This document shows positions 24,937 to 33,171 of a DNA stretch of 64,000 nt, piece after piece (position 1 is the stretch's first letter; every line of letters starts with the position of its first letter). This DNA is from Fictibacillus enclensis (GTDB lineage Bacteria > Bacillota > Bacilli > Bacillales > Fictibacillaceae), in contig NZ_KQ758618.1 of NCBI RefSeq assembly GCF_001457035.1, positions 744,001 to 808,000 of the forward strand, given 5' to 3'. Under the pieces are notes generated by a model. The model was not told where the DNA came from, ran no database searches, and worked only from the letters and a program-made list of their open reading frames with translations. Made by a program: the position numbers and the translations under genes.

Positions 24937-25106
24937 GTTGATCGAAGTGCAAGGTGGCGAGACTCCAGCGGGATAAGCGGGACAGATGAGACCAAGGAGG
25001 CGCTCGCGCCGTTACCGCAGGAGCTTGCGACGAGAAAGTAGGCGTTTACGCCGGTAAGGCTCAGCGCCCGCCCGCGGAAAGCGAGTCACCTGTAACGAAG
25101 ATCAAC
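24937..25106 (+). repeat. 170-bp structured Bacillaceae intergenic repeat
   Basis: The stretch is GC-richer than its flanks. It begins GTTGATC and ends with the complement GATCAAC; further in, AGGTG and CACCT also pair. Between them are the signatures GCGAGACTCC, AGCGGGA, GACAGATGAGACC and CGCCCGCCCGCGGAAAGCGAG. I know this sequence type as a dispersed element in intergenic regions of many Bacillaceae genomes. It contains no convincing gene. Confidence 0.75.
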
Positions 25107-25203
25107 CCCCTCGATGGCTGTGCAGCTTTTTAAAAAGATACTCCTTGCCAAACTCTCCGATATGCTGTAAAATAATTTTTGTTGTTAAAAACAAGATCGT
25201 CAG

Positions 25204-25233
25204 TTGACAAGTGGTGCTTGTCAATGGTATATT
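25204..25233 (+). promoter_or_regulatory. infC operon promoter carrying a perfect palindrome
   Basis: TTGACA at 25204 and TATATT at 25228 are 18 bases apart. The -35 is the left arm of an 8-5-8 palindrome, TTGACAAG-N5-CTTGTCAA (25204-25224), which fills most of the spacer. Confidence 0.75.
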
Positions 25234-25240
25234 AACTTAG

Positions 25241-25437
25241 GTAATTAAATAGTTGAGTTTCGAAACAAAGCAGAAGCACCCGCTTCTCACCTGTTCAACG
25301 CAAATGCAGTTGGCTGGTCAACCGAACTTTCAGAGATGATTGAGGTAGTGTGGGTGCAGTATGCGCCGACGCTTTTTTATTTGTTTACAAAACGCTGAGT
25401 GGAACTGACTCACACAAATTCTTGGAGGTGACTTACT
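25241..25437 (+). promoter_or_regulatory. L20-type autoregulatory leader of infC-rpmI-rplT
   Basis: About 200 bases of leader precede infC. AGCACCC near 25273 can pair with GGGTGC near 25350, and a T run follows at 25373-25379, giving a long-range terminator. In B. subtilis the infC leader binds ribosomal protein L20 (product of rplT), which causes premature termination. Position and architecture match; the L20 contact bases were not aligned. Confidence 0.7.
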
Positions 25438-25953
25438 ATTAGTAAGGACATGTCTGTCAATGAGGGCATCCGTGCTCGTGAAGTAAGACTTATCGGGGCT
25501 GATGGCAGCCAGCTAGGGATTAAAACACGTCATGAAGCTCTTGATATTGCGGCAAACGCTAATCTTGATCTTGTGCTTGTTGCTCCAACTGCAAAACCGC
25601 CAGTATGCCGAATTATGGACTATGGCAAGTTTAAGTTTGAACAGCAGAAGAAAGAAAGAGAAGCCCGTAAGAATCAAAAGATTGTTACGACCAAAGAAAT
25701 TCGCTTGAGCCCAACGATTGAGGAGCATGATTTTAATACGAAGCTGAAAAATGCGCGTAAGTTCCTTGAAAAAGGCGATAAAGTGAAGGCAAGCATTCGT
25801 TTCAGGGGCCGTGCGATTACGCATTCCTCTATCGGTAAAACTGTGCTTGAAAAACTTGCTAAAGAATGTGAAGACGTTGCTACGATTGAAGTCCGACCTA
25901 AAATGGAAGGCCGAAGCATGTTCCTCATTTTAGCACCAACAACCGAAAAATAA
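25438..25953 (+). CDS. infC: Translation initiation factor IF-3, ATT start
   Basis: IF-3 binds the 30S subunit and rejects wrong start codons and tRNAs. The start is put at ATT 25438, seven bases after GGAGGTG, giving [15 protein letters not shown], the same N-terminal layout as B. subtilis IF-3. The ATG at 25450 has no site of its own. Non-AUG starts in infC make it sensitive to its own product. The 171 residues comprise an N-domain ([13 protein letters not shown]), the Lys-rich linker ([14 protein letters not shown]) and the C-domain ([20 protein letters not shown]). Confidence 0.96.
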   Translation: MSKDMSVNEGIRAREVRLIGADGSQLGIKTRHEALDIAANANLDLVLVAPTAKPPVCRIMDYGKFKFEQQKKEREARKNQKIVTTKEIRLSPTIEEHDFNTKLKNARKFLEKGDKVKASIRFRGRAITHSSIGKTVLEKLAKECEDVATIEVRPKMEGRSMFLILAPTTEK

Positions 25954-25978
25954 TTACTTACCAGGGAGGAATCCAATC

Positions 25979-26182
25979 ATGCCTAAAATGAAAACACATA
26001 GAGGTGCTGCAAAGCGCTTTAGAAAGACTGGAACAGGTAAACTTAAGCGTGGACGCGCGTACACAAGCCACTTATTCGCTAACAAATCTACAAAAGCGAA
26101 ACGTAAACTTCGTAAAGCGAAGATTGTTACAAGCGGAGACTACAAACGTATCCGTACACTATTGACTTACAAGAAAAAATAA
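25979..26182 (+). CDS. rpmI: 50S ribosomal protein L35
   Basis: Basic 67-residue ribosomal protein beginning [20 protein letters not shown], the L35 signature. ATG 25979 has AGGGAGG upstream. Second gene of the infC operon. Confidence 0.98.
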   Translation: MPKMKTHRGAAKRFRKTGTGKLKRGRAYTSHLFANKSTKAKRKLRKAKIVTSGDYKRIRTLLTYKKK

Positions 26183-26215
26183 TAACTGATCGTATATATC
26201 TAGGAGGGTTTTAAA

Positions 26216-26575
26216 ATGCCAAGAGTAAAAGGTGGCTATGTGTCACGTCGTCGTCGTAAAAAAGTATTAAAATTAGCTAAAGGTTATTTCGGATCCAAAC
26301 ATAAGTTATTTAAAGTTGCTCAACAGCAAGTTTTCAAATCTCTTATGTATGCATACCGCGACCGCCGTCAAAAGAAACGTGATTTCCGTAAACTTTGGAT
26401 CACTCGTATCAACGCGGCAGCTCGTACAAACGGTCTTTCTTACAGCCGTTTAATGCACGGTCTTAAAGTTGCAGGCATCGATATCAACCGTAAAATGCTT
26501 GCAGAAATCGCAGTTACAGACGAAAAAGCATTCGCTGAACTTGCTTCTAAAGCAAAAGACAGCCTAAACGCATAA
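26216..26575 (+). CDS. rplT: 50S ribosomal protein L20
   Basis: The 119-residue L20 assembles early on 23S rRNA and represses its own operon by binding the infC leader. The N-terminus [20 protein letters not shown] and the core [19 protein letters not shown] are the family hallmarks. AGGAGGG precedes ATG 26216. Third gene of the operon. Confidence 0.98.
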   Translation: MPRVKGGYVSRRRRKKVLKLAKGYFGSKHKLFKVAQQQVFKSLMYAYRDRRQKKRDFRKLWITRINAAARTNGLSYSRLMHGLKVAGIDINRKMLAEIAVTDEKAFAELASKAKDSLNA

Positions 26576-26585
26576 GTTAAGCACC

Positions 26586-26622
26586 CAAAAGCCATTTTCT
26601 AAACCTAGAAAATGGCTTTTGC
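26586..26622 (+). terminator. Terminator after rplT
   Basis: AAAAGCCATTTTCTA pairs with TAGAAAATGGCTTTT around a short loop. It lies in the ysdA leader. Confidence 0.85.
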
Positions 26623-26644
26623 TGTAACAGAAAGGATTTATTCC

Positions 26645-26902
26645 ATGATTTATATTTACTTGATAGTGGTCAATGTGCTCGCTTTCTGGCTGATGCATCA
26701 TGATAAAGAAGCGGCAAAAGCGAGAAAGTGGCGCACTCCTGAAAAGCGCCTGTGGCTGTTTGCCATCATCGGTGGAGCGGCGGGCATCTGGGCAGGCATG
26801 ATTCAGTTTCGCCATAAAACAAAACACACGAACTTCCAGATCGGTGTCCCTCTGCTCGTGCTGGTTGACGTATTTATTGTGGCAAAATATTTGATCGGAT
26901 GA
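26645..26902 (+). CDS. ysdA: DUF1294 membrane protein YsdA
   Basis: Small membrane protein of 85 residues with hydrophobic segments at about 1-17, 37-54 and 66-84. The DUF1294 signature is clear: HDKEAAKARKWRTPE, then GGAAGIWAGM and FRHKTKHTNF. Function unknown. ATG 26645 follows GAAAGGA; the frame is open to 26612 but this part belongs to the rplT terminator. In B. subtilis ysdA also follows rplT. Confidence 0.88.
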   Translation: MIYIYLIVVNVLAFWLMHHDKEAAKARKWRTPEKRLWLFAIIGGAAGIWAGMIQFRHKTKHTNFQIGVPLLVLVDVFIVAKYLIG

Positions 26903-26907
26903 GAGCG

Positions 26908-27933
26908 CTATTCCTGCTGGAGGTAGCGCTTGTCTTTTAAGAACAATCTCCAGAACACATAAAAGCCAGGTGTGAGGATGGCAAGTCCGACAGCATACAT
27001 AATCATAAGAGAGTAGAAGGTTTCCTTAGCTGTAAAGGCATCATAAATCGTAAGTCCGGGATAGACAATATAGGGCAGGTGTGCCATTCCATAACCATAG
27101 CTTGCAAAACCATACTGTGCAACTATGGCCAGAAGTGCAAGCCTCGGCTTTCCGGCGGTATCCATTTCGCTGTTTTTCAACCACAAGCAACCGTAGCCAA
27201 CAAGAAAGGCAAGGAAAGACAAAATAAACCACATACGCTGGTCGTACAAATTGTCAATCAGCCAGTTGGCTTCCGGCTGTAGGACCATTAATGTAACCAT
27301 GGCGGCAATTAGCGTCAACGGTCCAAGCAGCAGTGCATTTCCTCTGTAGAGCCTGTACGCTCCTTCCTGCTTGGATACTTTGGAATAGTCAGCAAGGAAA
27401 AGAGAGGAGAGAAACAATTCAGAGGTTAACCCGAATAAAATATACATATAGAGGGATGGACTGGTAAACAGCTTCCCGATCAGGAGAACATCTCTGCCGT
27501 TAAATCCCGAAATATATCCACCCTGGCTGACGGGGAGAACTGTAATCAGCAGTGCGGGGATCAAGACACCGCAGATTCCTGATATAAAGAACATGGTTTT
27601 TCGATAGCCTTGCACCGAATAGGAGAACACCATGAATGCACTGCGGATCGCCAGCAAAAACAAGATCAGCGAGACGGGAATAAGAAGCACGGTTCCCAGC
27701 GTAAATGCTCCTTTTGGAAAAAAGCCGACAAAGGCCACGACCAGCAAAACGAGAAACACATTTGTAATTTCCCATGTAGGAGAAAGAAACCGGTTGGCAA
27801 TTTTCCCCGCGGATGTCCGGTGCTCATGATAAACCATGGCCCAAAAACCTGATCCAAAATCGATGGACCCGAAGATGCTGTAGATGAATATAAAGGTCCA
27901 TAATACGAGGATGGCAATGACTTCTTCGTTCAT
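26908..27933 (-). CDS. ythB: Cytochrome bd-type quinol oxidase subunit II (YthB)
   Basis: CydB-like subunit of a membrane quinol oxidase. The 341-residue protein has about nine hydrophobic helices; its first helix carries FIFIYSIFGSIDFGSGFWAM, corresponding to the FGxDFGxG motif of CydB, though with Ser in place of one Gly. It starts 20 bases after the ythA stop, so the two are cotranscribed. CydB subunits do not bind heme in most bd oxidases but pair with CydA. The gene converges on ysdA with five bases between stops. Confidence 0.88.
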   Translation of the reverse strand: MNEEVIAILVLWTFIFIYSIFGSIDFGSGFWAMVYHEHRTSAGKIANRFLSPTWEITNVFLVLLVVAFVGFFPKGAFTLGTVLLIPVSLILFLLAIRSAFMVFSYSVQGYRKTMFFISGICGVLIPALLITVLPVSQGGYISGFNGRDVLLIGKLFTSPSLYMYILFGLTSELFLSSLFLADYSKVSKQEGAYRLYRGNALLLGPLTLIAAMVTLMVLQPEANWLIDNLYDQRMWFILSFLAFLVGYGCLWLKNSEMDTAGKPRLALLAIVAQYGFASYGYGMAHLPYIVYPGLTIYDAFTAKETFYSLMIMYAVGLAILTPGFYVFWRLFLKDKRYLQQE

Positions 27934-27953
27934 AGTGATCCCTCTTTCTTCGG

Positions 27954-29300
27954 TTAATAGCCGGAGTATTTTTCAAATTCCTTGGAAACAGGATTCCGTT
28001 TGAAATAACTTGTAAGAATCAGTATGGTCAGTACGCCAAGCATCACATAAAGGCCAATGAACAATAAAAAAAGCGGGGCCAGGTTCTGGGATTGAGTGGC
28101 AGCTTCAGCGGTCGTCTGAACTCTGTAGATGGTCCAAGGCTGCCTGCCGCTGCAGCTGAAGATCCATCCAAATTCAATACCGAGCATGGACAGCGGACCT
28201 GAAAAAATTAAAAGAAACAAAAGCCATCTTGGATAGGGCCTCTTCTTTCTTTTGCCGTAATACCACCAGAAAAATAAAGCAACAGCAGCCAATCCAAGCA
28301 ACAGAAAACCAATTCCCACCATGACATTGAACAGGGTATGTACATAAAATGGCGGCCAGGTTTCCCGTGGAAATTCATATAGCCCTTTTACCTTCGTATC
28401 AAATTTTCCCGCTGCCAGCCAGCTCAGCATCCAGGGGATTTCGATTCCATATTTGACTTCCTCTGTTTTTGGATCTGTAAATCCGCCGATCGCAAGAGGG
28501 GCATACCGCTGGGTTTCAAATAGTCCTTCTGCCGCAGCCAGTTTTTCGGGTGAGTGCTCGTGTAAAATTTGCGCGGAGTGATGCCCGGAGAAGCTGGAAA
28601 CCAGTGAAAACACCAATCCCACAATCATCGCCAGTAAAAAGCCTTTTTTATGGTACACGGATTCATTTTTTGATAGCTTTCCTCTCAAGAGCTTATAGGC
28701 CCCGATCGATGCGACGGCAAATGCGCCTGTCATATAGGCTGTCACCGATACGTGAAAGGCAGAAGAAATGAAGCTGGGATTAAAGAATGCATCCCAGGGA
28801 TTCACATCAAAAATGGTCCCGTCCTTTGCGATTTTGAATCCATCGGGTGTATTCATCCAAGTATTGACCGCCGTGATTAAAATAGCTGAAGCTACGGCAC
28901 CAAACGCAACGAGAATGACAGAAATGATGCGAAAGAACTTGGGCAAGCGGTCCGCTGCATAAACGTAAATCGACATGAACAGTGCTTCAATAAAAAAGGC
29001 AAACAGTTCGATCTGAAAGGGAAGGGAGATCACCTTTCCCACAATTTCCATGAAACCGGGCCACAGTAAGGACAACTGGACGCCTACGATGGTTCCGGAT
29101 GGAATGGCAACACCAAGCAATACAGCGAAAGCCTTTGTCCAGCGTTTGGCCATAATGGCATAATCATTGTCGTTTTTTACTTGGTGAAGAATTTCAGCGA
29201 TGACAATCATCAAGGGAATTCCCACTCCGAGCGTTGCAAATATAATATGAAAGGCCAGGGAGGTTCCAAAGAAAGCCCGGGCAAGTACAACCGTATCCAT
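27954..29300 (-). CDS. ythA: Cytochrome bd-type quinol oxidase subunit I (YthA)
   Basis: CydA-like subunit that oxidises quinol and reduces O2 at the membrane. The 448-residue short Q-loop type has His18 (heme ligand, SLAFHIIF), the second His in SSAFHVSVTAY, the Met ligand in FNVMVGIG, quinol-site KLAAAE in the Q loop and GRQPW. The Glu before GRQPW (Glu445 in E. coli) is Cys383 (FSCSGRQPW). The start has GGAGTGG upstream. Shortness and the ythB partner match the B. subtilis YthAB, described as bb'-type, rather than CydAB. Reverse strand, divergent from the TVP38-family gene. Confidence 0.9.
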   Translation of the reverse strand: MDTVVLARAFFGTSLAFHIIFATLGVGIPLMIVIAEILHQVKNDNDYAIMAKRWTKAFAVLLGVAIPSGTIVGVQLSLLWPGFMEIVGKVISLPFQIELFAFFIEALFMSIYVYAADRLPKFFRIISVILVAFGAVASAILITAVNTWMNTPDGFKIAKDGTIFDVNPWDAFFNPSFISSAFHVSVTAYMTGAFAVASIGAYKLLRGKLSKNESVYHKKGFLLAMIVGLVFSLVSSFSGHHSAQILHEHSPEKLAAAEGLFETQRYAPLAIGGFTDPKTEEVKYGIEIPWMLSWLAAGKFDTKVKGLYEFPRETWPPFYVHTLFNVMVGIGFLLLGLAAVALFFWWYYGKRKKRPYPRWLLFLLIFSGPLSMLGIEFGWIFSCSGRQPWTIYRVQTTAEAATQSQNLAPLFLLFIGLYVMLGVLTILILTSYFKRNPVSKEFEKYSGY

Positions 29301-29458
29301 TTTTCATCCACTCCTCATTCATTGGCGCATTGTTAAAGAAATCCAACTTTTCTATTGTTAACCTGTCATAAACCAAATCGAAATATTCATGGTCTCTGAA
29401 ATTGCGAAGAATAACAGCTCGTCTTATGTCATATGATGGCGATAAGGAGGGTTGGATC

Positions 29459-30049
29459 ATGCAGCATGAGCTTACAGAGATTCTGGATATCCTGAAGTTT
29501 GCCGGTATTTTTGCTCCGCTCTTTTTTATTCTTCTTCATCTGATGAGACAATTTCTTTTTCTTCCCGTAGGTTTGATCTGTATGGCAGGAGGTGTTCTGT
29601 TTGGTTCCGTGTACGGAACACTGTATTCGATCATTGGCATTACCTTGTCCAGTGTGCTGTTTTATGGCCTTCTGAAAAAAATGCCGAATACGCTGAATCG
29701 ATTCCTGAAGATCAAGCGCAAAGTTGTGGGGAAACGCATGCCGTTTTCGATTGGACAGATCGCCATTTTGAAACTCGTGCCTTTCATTCACTTTCAACTG
29801 CTGTCTCTGTTGATTCTGGAAATAACAAAGAGCTTTAAAGAGTATACAAAAGCGAGTGCGGTGTCCAATGTTCCTCTGGCTTTTATGTATTCCACCTTTG
29901 GGCATTACATTTTTAAAATTTCTGTTGTATGGGGCATGGGAATTGCCGCTGTCATGCTCGTTTTATTCCATCTTCTCCGAAAAAAAGAATGGGTCATAAA
30001 ATGGGAAGAGTTTTTCGAAAAAGAAAAATCAAATGCCAAAAGCGCATAA
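29459..30049 (+). CDS. TVP38/TMEM64-family (VTT domain) membrane protein
   Basis: Membrane protein of 196 residues with about five hydrophobic segments. The VTT/SNARE-associated core is seen in FLFLPVGLICMAGGVLFG and GSVYGTLYSIIGITLSS, followed by the QIAILKLVPFIHFQLLSLL stretch. Members are likely lipid scramblases or transporters; this one has no assigned substrate. ATG 29459 follows AAGGAGGG; the frame is open from 29402 without a site. It diverges from ythA across 158 bases. Resembles B. subtilis YtxB in type, but orthology was not tested. Confidence 0.78.
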   Translation: MQHELTEILDILKFAGIFAPLFFILLHLMRQFLFLPVGLICMAGGVLFGSVYGTLYSIIGITLSSVLFYGLLKKMPNTLNRFLKIKRKVVGKRMPFSIGQIAILKLVPFIHFQLLSLLILEITKSFKEYTKASAVSNVPLAFMYSTFGHYIFKISVVWGMGIAAVMLVLFHLLRKKEWVIKWEEFFEKEKSNAKSA

Positions 30050-30056
30050 TGGAGAG

Positions 30057-30092
30057 GCTTGGGTCCCGGTAGCATGGCTGCCGGGTATTTTG
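30057..30092 (+). terminator. Terminator after the TVP38-family gene
   Basis: TCCCGGTAGC and GCTGCCGGG pair around a short loop with a T-rich tail. Confidence 0.7.
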
Positions 30093-30148
30093 CTTCCTTG
30101 TGATTTGGCAGGAACGATTGCTATAATGGGTCGATAGGAGGGGATCAA

Positions 30149-30634
30149 GTGAGTTTTAAAGAACTATTTGAAATGCAGGAAACACTGAATGCGCGAATTG
30201 TGGACGAGCATCAGTTACATAATGAGGATCTTTATGAAAAACGGCTGCTGGCTCTGCTTGTTGAACTGGGGGAGCTGGCAAACGAAACGCGTTGTTTTAA
30301 GTACTGGAGCTTAAAGCCTCCTTCCTCCTTTGAAGTAATTCTCGAGGAGTATGTTGACGGGCTTCATTTTCTTCTTTCTGTCGGCCTTGATCTTGGCATA
30401 AAGGATATGGATGATGCTGAATCCCTACAAAGGGATAATCTCACCGATCAGTTTTTGTCACTCTATCAACACATTGGAGAGCTTCAGAAGAAAAAAGATA
30501 TCTCGTTGTTCCGGTCGCTTTTTTCCGAATTCGTCGGGCTGGGAGATCTGCTTGGTTTTTCGGAAGAAACGGTTATTGAAGGATACAAGGATAAAAACCA
30601 AATTAACCATCAACGGCAGGATGAAGGCTATTAA
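30149..30634 (+). CDS. Dimeric dUTPase (MazG-like, dUTPase_2)
   Basis: All-helical nucleotide pyrophosphatase hydrolysing dUTP (PF08761 type). The 161-residue protein has the metal-binding motifs ELGELANE (ExxE) and EEYVDGLHFLLSVG (ExxxD) spaced as in the family, plus the aromatic CFKYWS nucleotide-contact segment. GTG 30149 follows AGGAGGGG. It is followed by a bidirectional terminator shared with sspI on the other strand. Function known for the family, not shown for this gene. Confidence 0.9.
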   Translation: MSFKELFEMQETLNARIVDEHQLHNEDLYEKRLLALLVELGELANETRCFKYWSLKPPSSFEVILEEYVDGLHFLLSVGLDLGIKDMDDAESLQRDNLTDQFLSLYQHIGELQKKKDISLFRSLFSEFVGLGDLLGFSEETVIEGYKDKNQINHQRQDEGY

Positions 30635-30635
30635 A

Positions 30636-30668
30636 AACAACATCCCGGGAGATTTCCCGGGATGTTAT
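30636..30668. terminator. Shared terminator between dUTPase and sspI
   Basis: A near-perfect stem AACATCCCGGGA and TCCCGGGATGTT spans the gap between convergent genes, with A runs before and T runs after, so it can serve both strands. Confidence 0.9.
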
Positions 30669-30875
30669 TTATTTTAAGCCGCTTGATAGCGTGGACAGCA
30701 ATTCTTCTTTTTTCTGGTGGTCTGATTCTTTCCAGATGACCTCGAATAATACGCCAAGCCCTGGCAGCATTTTTTCCTCACCGCTCTGGATGGCATCCAC
30801 AATCGTGCTTTCGAGCTGGTCTTTATTGTTGCCGGAAACATTTGCAAGAACTGCCTTACGGATATCGATATCCAT
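30669..30875 (-). CDS. sspI: Small acid-soluble spore protein SspI
   Basis: Minor spore protein made in the forespore. The 68-residue product starts [17 protein letters not shown] and has [20 protein letters not shown], the family core. ATG 30875 is preferred over the in-frame GTG at 30884, which lies inside the ribosome binding site GAGGTGA. No convincing sigma-G boxes were recognised in front. Its role in spores is not defined. Confidence 0.95.
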   Translation of the reverse strand: MDIDIRKAVLANVSGNNKDQLESTIVDAIQSGEEKMLPGLGVLFEVIWKESDHQKKEELLSTLSSGLK

Positions 30876-31008
30876 ATTTATCACCTCAGGATCAATTTAG
30901 TTCATTTAAGTTTTTGCTATTTCCTAGTTTTTATTAAGAGCTCATGGATTATGTATCATTTTGAAGATATAATAAAAAAAGTTGAACGTGATAAAGGATG
31001 GTTGAGGA

Positions 31009-31773
31009 ATGAAACGGATTGAATCCGAACAAAATGCATCGGTTAAACAATGGAAAAAGCTCTATACGAAAAAGGAGCGGGACAAATCGGGCCAATTTAT
31101 CATAGACGGCCCTCATTTGATTGAAGAAGCACTTCGTCATCACGTTCCCATTGCCCATTTGATTGTGGAAGAATCGTATATCCTTCCCAAAAATTGGGAT
31201 GTATCTGCTCTGGACCCATGGGTGGTGCCGAAGAAAATCATGAAAATGCTTAGTGACACCGAGCATCCCCAAGGGGTGTTGGCGGTTTGCCGGATGAAAG
31301 AACAGCCTCTAAAACCGAGACCAGATGGGAAGTATCTTTTGATTGACGGAGTACAGGACCCGGGCAACCTTGGAACCATCATCAGGACTGCAGACGCACA
31401 GGGTATAGATGGTGTTATTCTGGGAGAAGGCACCGTTGATGTATATAACAGCAAAGTGCTCCGGTCCACTCAAGGGTCACTGTTTCATGTGCCGGTGGTA
31501 AAAGGAAGTCTGGACGAATGGATCGCGGATTGCAAAACGGCAGGTGTCCCAGTGTTTGTGTCTGCACTGAAAGGGGCAATACCGATTCAGGAGGTACAGT
31601 CATCCGGATCGTTCGCTCTTGTGGTCGGGAACGAAGGCAGCGGTGTCCGTCTTGAAAGCATAGAGGGGGCAGACGAATTGGTGTACATCCCCATGTTTGG
31701 GAATGCTGAATCGTTAAACGTGGCTGTGGCCGCAGGAATCATGCTGTATGAACTCATGAGAAACCGGCAATAA
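31009..31773 (+). CDS. ysgA: SpoU/TrmH-family RNA methyltransferase YsgA
   Basis: SAM-dependent RNA 2'-O-methyltransferase of the SPOUT class. The 254-residue protein has an N-terminal RNA-binding segment (about 1-95) and a knot domain with motif 1 DPGNLGTIIRTADAQG, motif 2 VVGNEGSG and motif 3 MFGNAESLNVAVA. In B. subtilis ysgA precedes pheST, as here. Target nucleotide unknown. Confidence 0.92.
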   Translation: MKRIESEQNASVKQWKKLYTKKERDKSGQFIIDGPHLIEEALRHHVPIAHLIVEESYILPKNWDVSALDPWVVPKKIMKMLSDTEHPQGVLAVCRMKEQPLKPRPDGKYLLIDGVQDPGNLGTIIRTADAQGIDGVILGEGTVDVYNSKVLRSTQGSLFHVPVVKGSLDEWIADCKTAGVPVFVSALKGAIPIQEVQSSGSFALVVGNEGSGVRLESIEGADELVYIPMFGNAESLNVAVAAGIMLYELMRNRQ

Positions 31774-31796
31774 TTGAAAGGAAAACGTAATTTCAA

Positions 31797-31825
31797 TTGC
31801 ACAGCCCTCAATGTTCCACTATAAT
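31797..31825 (+). promoter_or_regulatory. pheST promoter
   Basis: TTGCAC at 31797 and TATAAT at 31820 are 17 bases apart, shortly after the ysgA stop. Confidence 0.75.
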
Positions 31826-31834
31826 AAGAAGACA

Positions 31835-32100
31835 ACTGCATGAACCAAATGCAATGATGGAGAGTAGTACATAAAAGCTCGCCGGTAAAGGGAGGAAGCA
31901 TCTTGACTGAAAGTGTTTCTACGGTTGAATTTATCGAATTCGCTCCTGAGCAGTCGCCTGAACGAATTGTCAGTAGGGTGAACCGGATCCAGTCCGTTAT
32001 GGAAATGAAGTGAACAAGAACAAGAGGCGCTTTGCCTTTTTCTCTTGATTAATTTGGGTGGTACCGCGAATCCTCGTCCCTTTTCGGACGGGGTTTTTTT
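31835..32100 (+). promoter_or_regulatory. T-box leader (phenylalanine)
   Basis: The T-box GGGTGGTACCGCG is at 32056-32068. CCTCGTCC (32072) and GGACGGGG (32086) with a T run form the terminator. A TTC near 31916, in the stem I region, is the likely Phe specifier but was not confirmed by folding. Uncharged tRNA-Phe should allow pheST expression. Confidence 0.93.
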
Positions 32101-32123
32101 ATTTTCAAAAGGAGGCCGAAAAA

Positions 32124-33158
32124 ATGCAGGACCGATTACAAGCACTAAAAGAAGAAGCACTGCTGAAAATTCAGCAGGCAAGTGATTTAAAAGCATTGCA
32201 GGATATTAAAGTATCCTATTTGGGTAAGAAGGGCCCGATTACTGAAGTATTGAAAGGTATGGGCAAGCTTTCACCCGAAGAGCGCCCGGTCGTAGGGGCT
32301 TATGCCAACGAGGTCCGAGACGCCATCACATCTGCGCTGGAATTAAAAATCAGTGAACTGGAACAAGCGGTAATTGAAGAAAAGCTGAAAAAAGAATCCA
32401 TTGATGTCACGCTTCCGGGACGCCCGGTCCGAAAAGGAAACGCTCATCCGTTAACTGCAGTTATTGAAGAAATTGAAGACCTTTTCTTAACGATGGGCTT
32501 TACTGTGGCTGAAGGACCCGAGGTGGAAACGGATTATTATAATTTCGAAGCGTTAAACCTTCCGAAAGACCATCCGGCACGCGACATGCAGGACTCATTC
32601 TTTATCACGGAGGACATTCTGCTTCGAACTCAAACCTCACCGGTTCAGGCGAGAACAATGGAAAAGCATCACGGCAGAGGCCCGGTTAAGATCATATCGC
32701 CCGGTAAAGTGTACCGCAGGGACGATGATGATGCGACACACTCCCATCAGTTCATGCAGATCGAGGGTCTGGTTGTTGATGAAAATGTCCGCTTGAGTGA
32801 CTTGAAGGGCGTTTTGGAGACCTTCGCGAAAAAAATGTTCGGAGAAGAACGCAAAATCCGTTTACGTCCAAGTTTCTTCCCGTTTACAGAACCGTCTGTG
32901 GAAATGGACATCTCCTGTTTTAAATGCGGAGGAAAAGGCTGCTCCATCTGTAAGCATACAGGCTGGATTGAAATTCTTGGAGCAGGCATGGTTCATCCGA
33001 ACGTACTTGAAATGGCAGGCTTTGATTCGAAAAAATATACCGGATTTGCATTCGGCATGGGTCCTGAGCGTATTGCCATGCTGAAATATGGGATTGATGA
33101 TATCCGTCATTTTTACACAAATGATCTTCGTTTCTTAAAACAATTTAAAAAGGCATAA
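32124..33158 (+). CDS. pheS: Phenylalanyl-tRNA synthetase alpha subunit
   Basis: Catalytic subunit of the alpha2-beta2 class II enzyme. The 344-residue protein has an N-terminal coiled coil for tRNA contact (about 1-85), motif 2 around [19 protein letters not shown], a four-Cys cluster [12 protein letters not shown] (about residues 271-282) and motif 3 [14 protein letters not shown] 32124 follows GGAGGCC; the frame runs back into the T-box, which is noncoding. pheT follows 13 bases later. Confidence 0.98.
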   Translation: MQDRLQALKEEALLKIQQASDLKALQDIKVSYLGKKGPITEVLKGMGKLSPEERPVVGAYANEVRDAITSALELKISELEQAVIEEKLKKESIDVTLPGRPVRKGNAHPLTAVIEEIEDLFLTMGFTVAEGPEVETDYYNFEALNLPKDHPARDMQDSFFITEDILLRTQTSPVQARTMEKHHGRGPVKIISPGKVYRRDDDDATHSHQFMQIEGLVVDENVRLSDLKGVLETFAKKMFGEERKIRLRPSFFPFTEPSVEMDISCFKCGGKGCSICKHTGWIEILGAGMVHPNVLEMAGFDSKKYTGFAFGMGPERIAMLKYGIDDIRHFYTNDLRFLKQFKKA

Positions 33159-33171
33159 GGAGGGGAATGCT

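Noticed and set aside
24849-25437. Frames within the thrS-infC gap as genes
   Set aside because: None has a sensible ribosome binding site; the region is explained by a terminator, the 170-bp repeat, the promoter and the L20 leader.
32058-32123. Upstream extension of pheS to GTG 32058
   Set aside because: It would translate T-box and terminator bases; the ATG 32124 has the proper GGAGG site.
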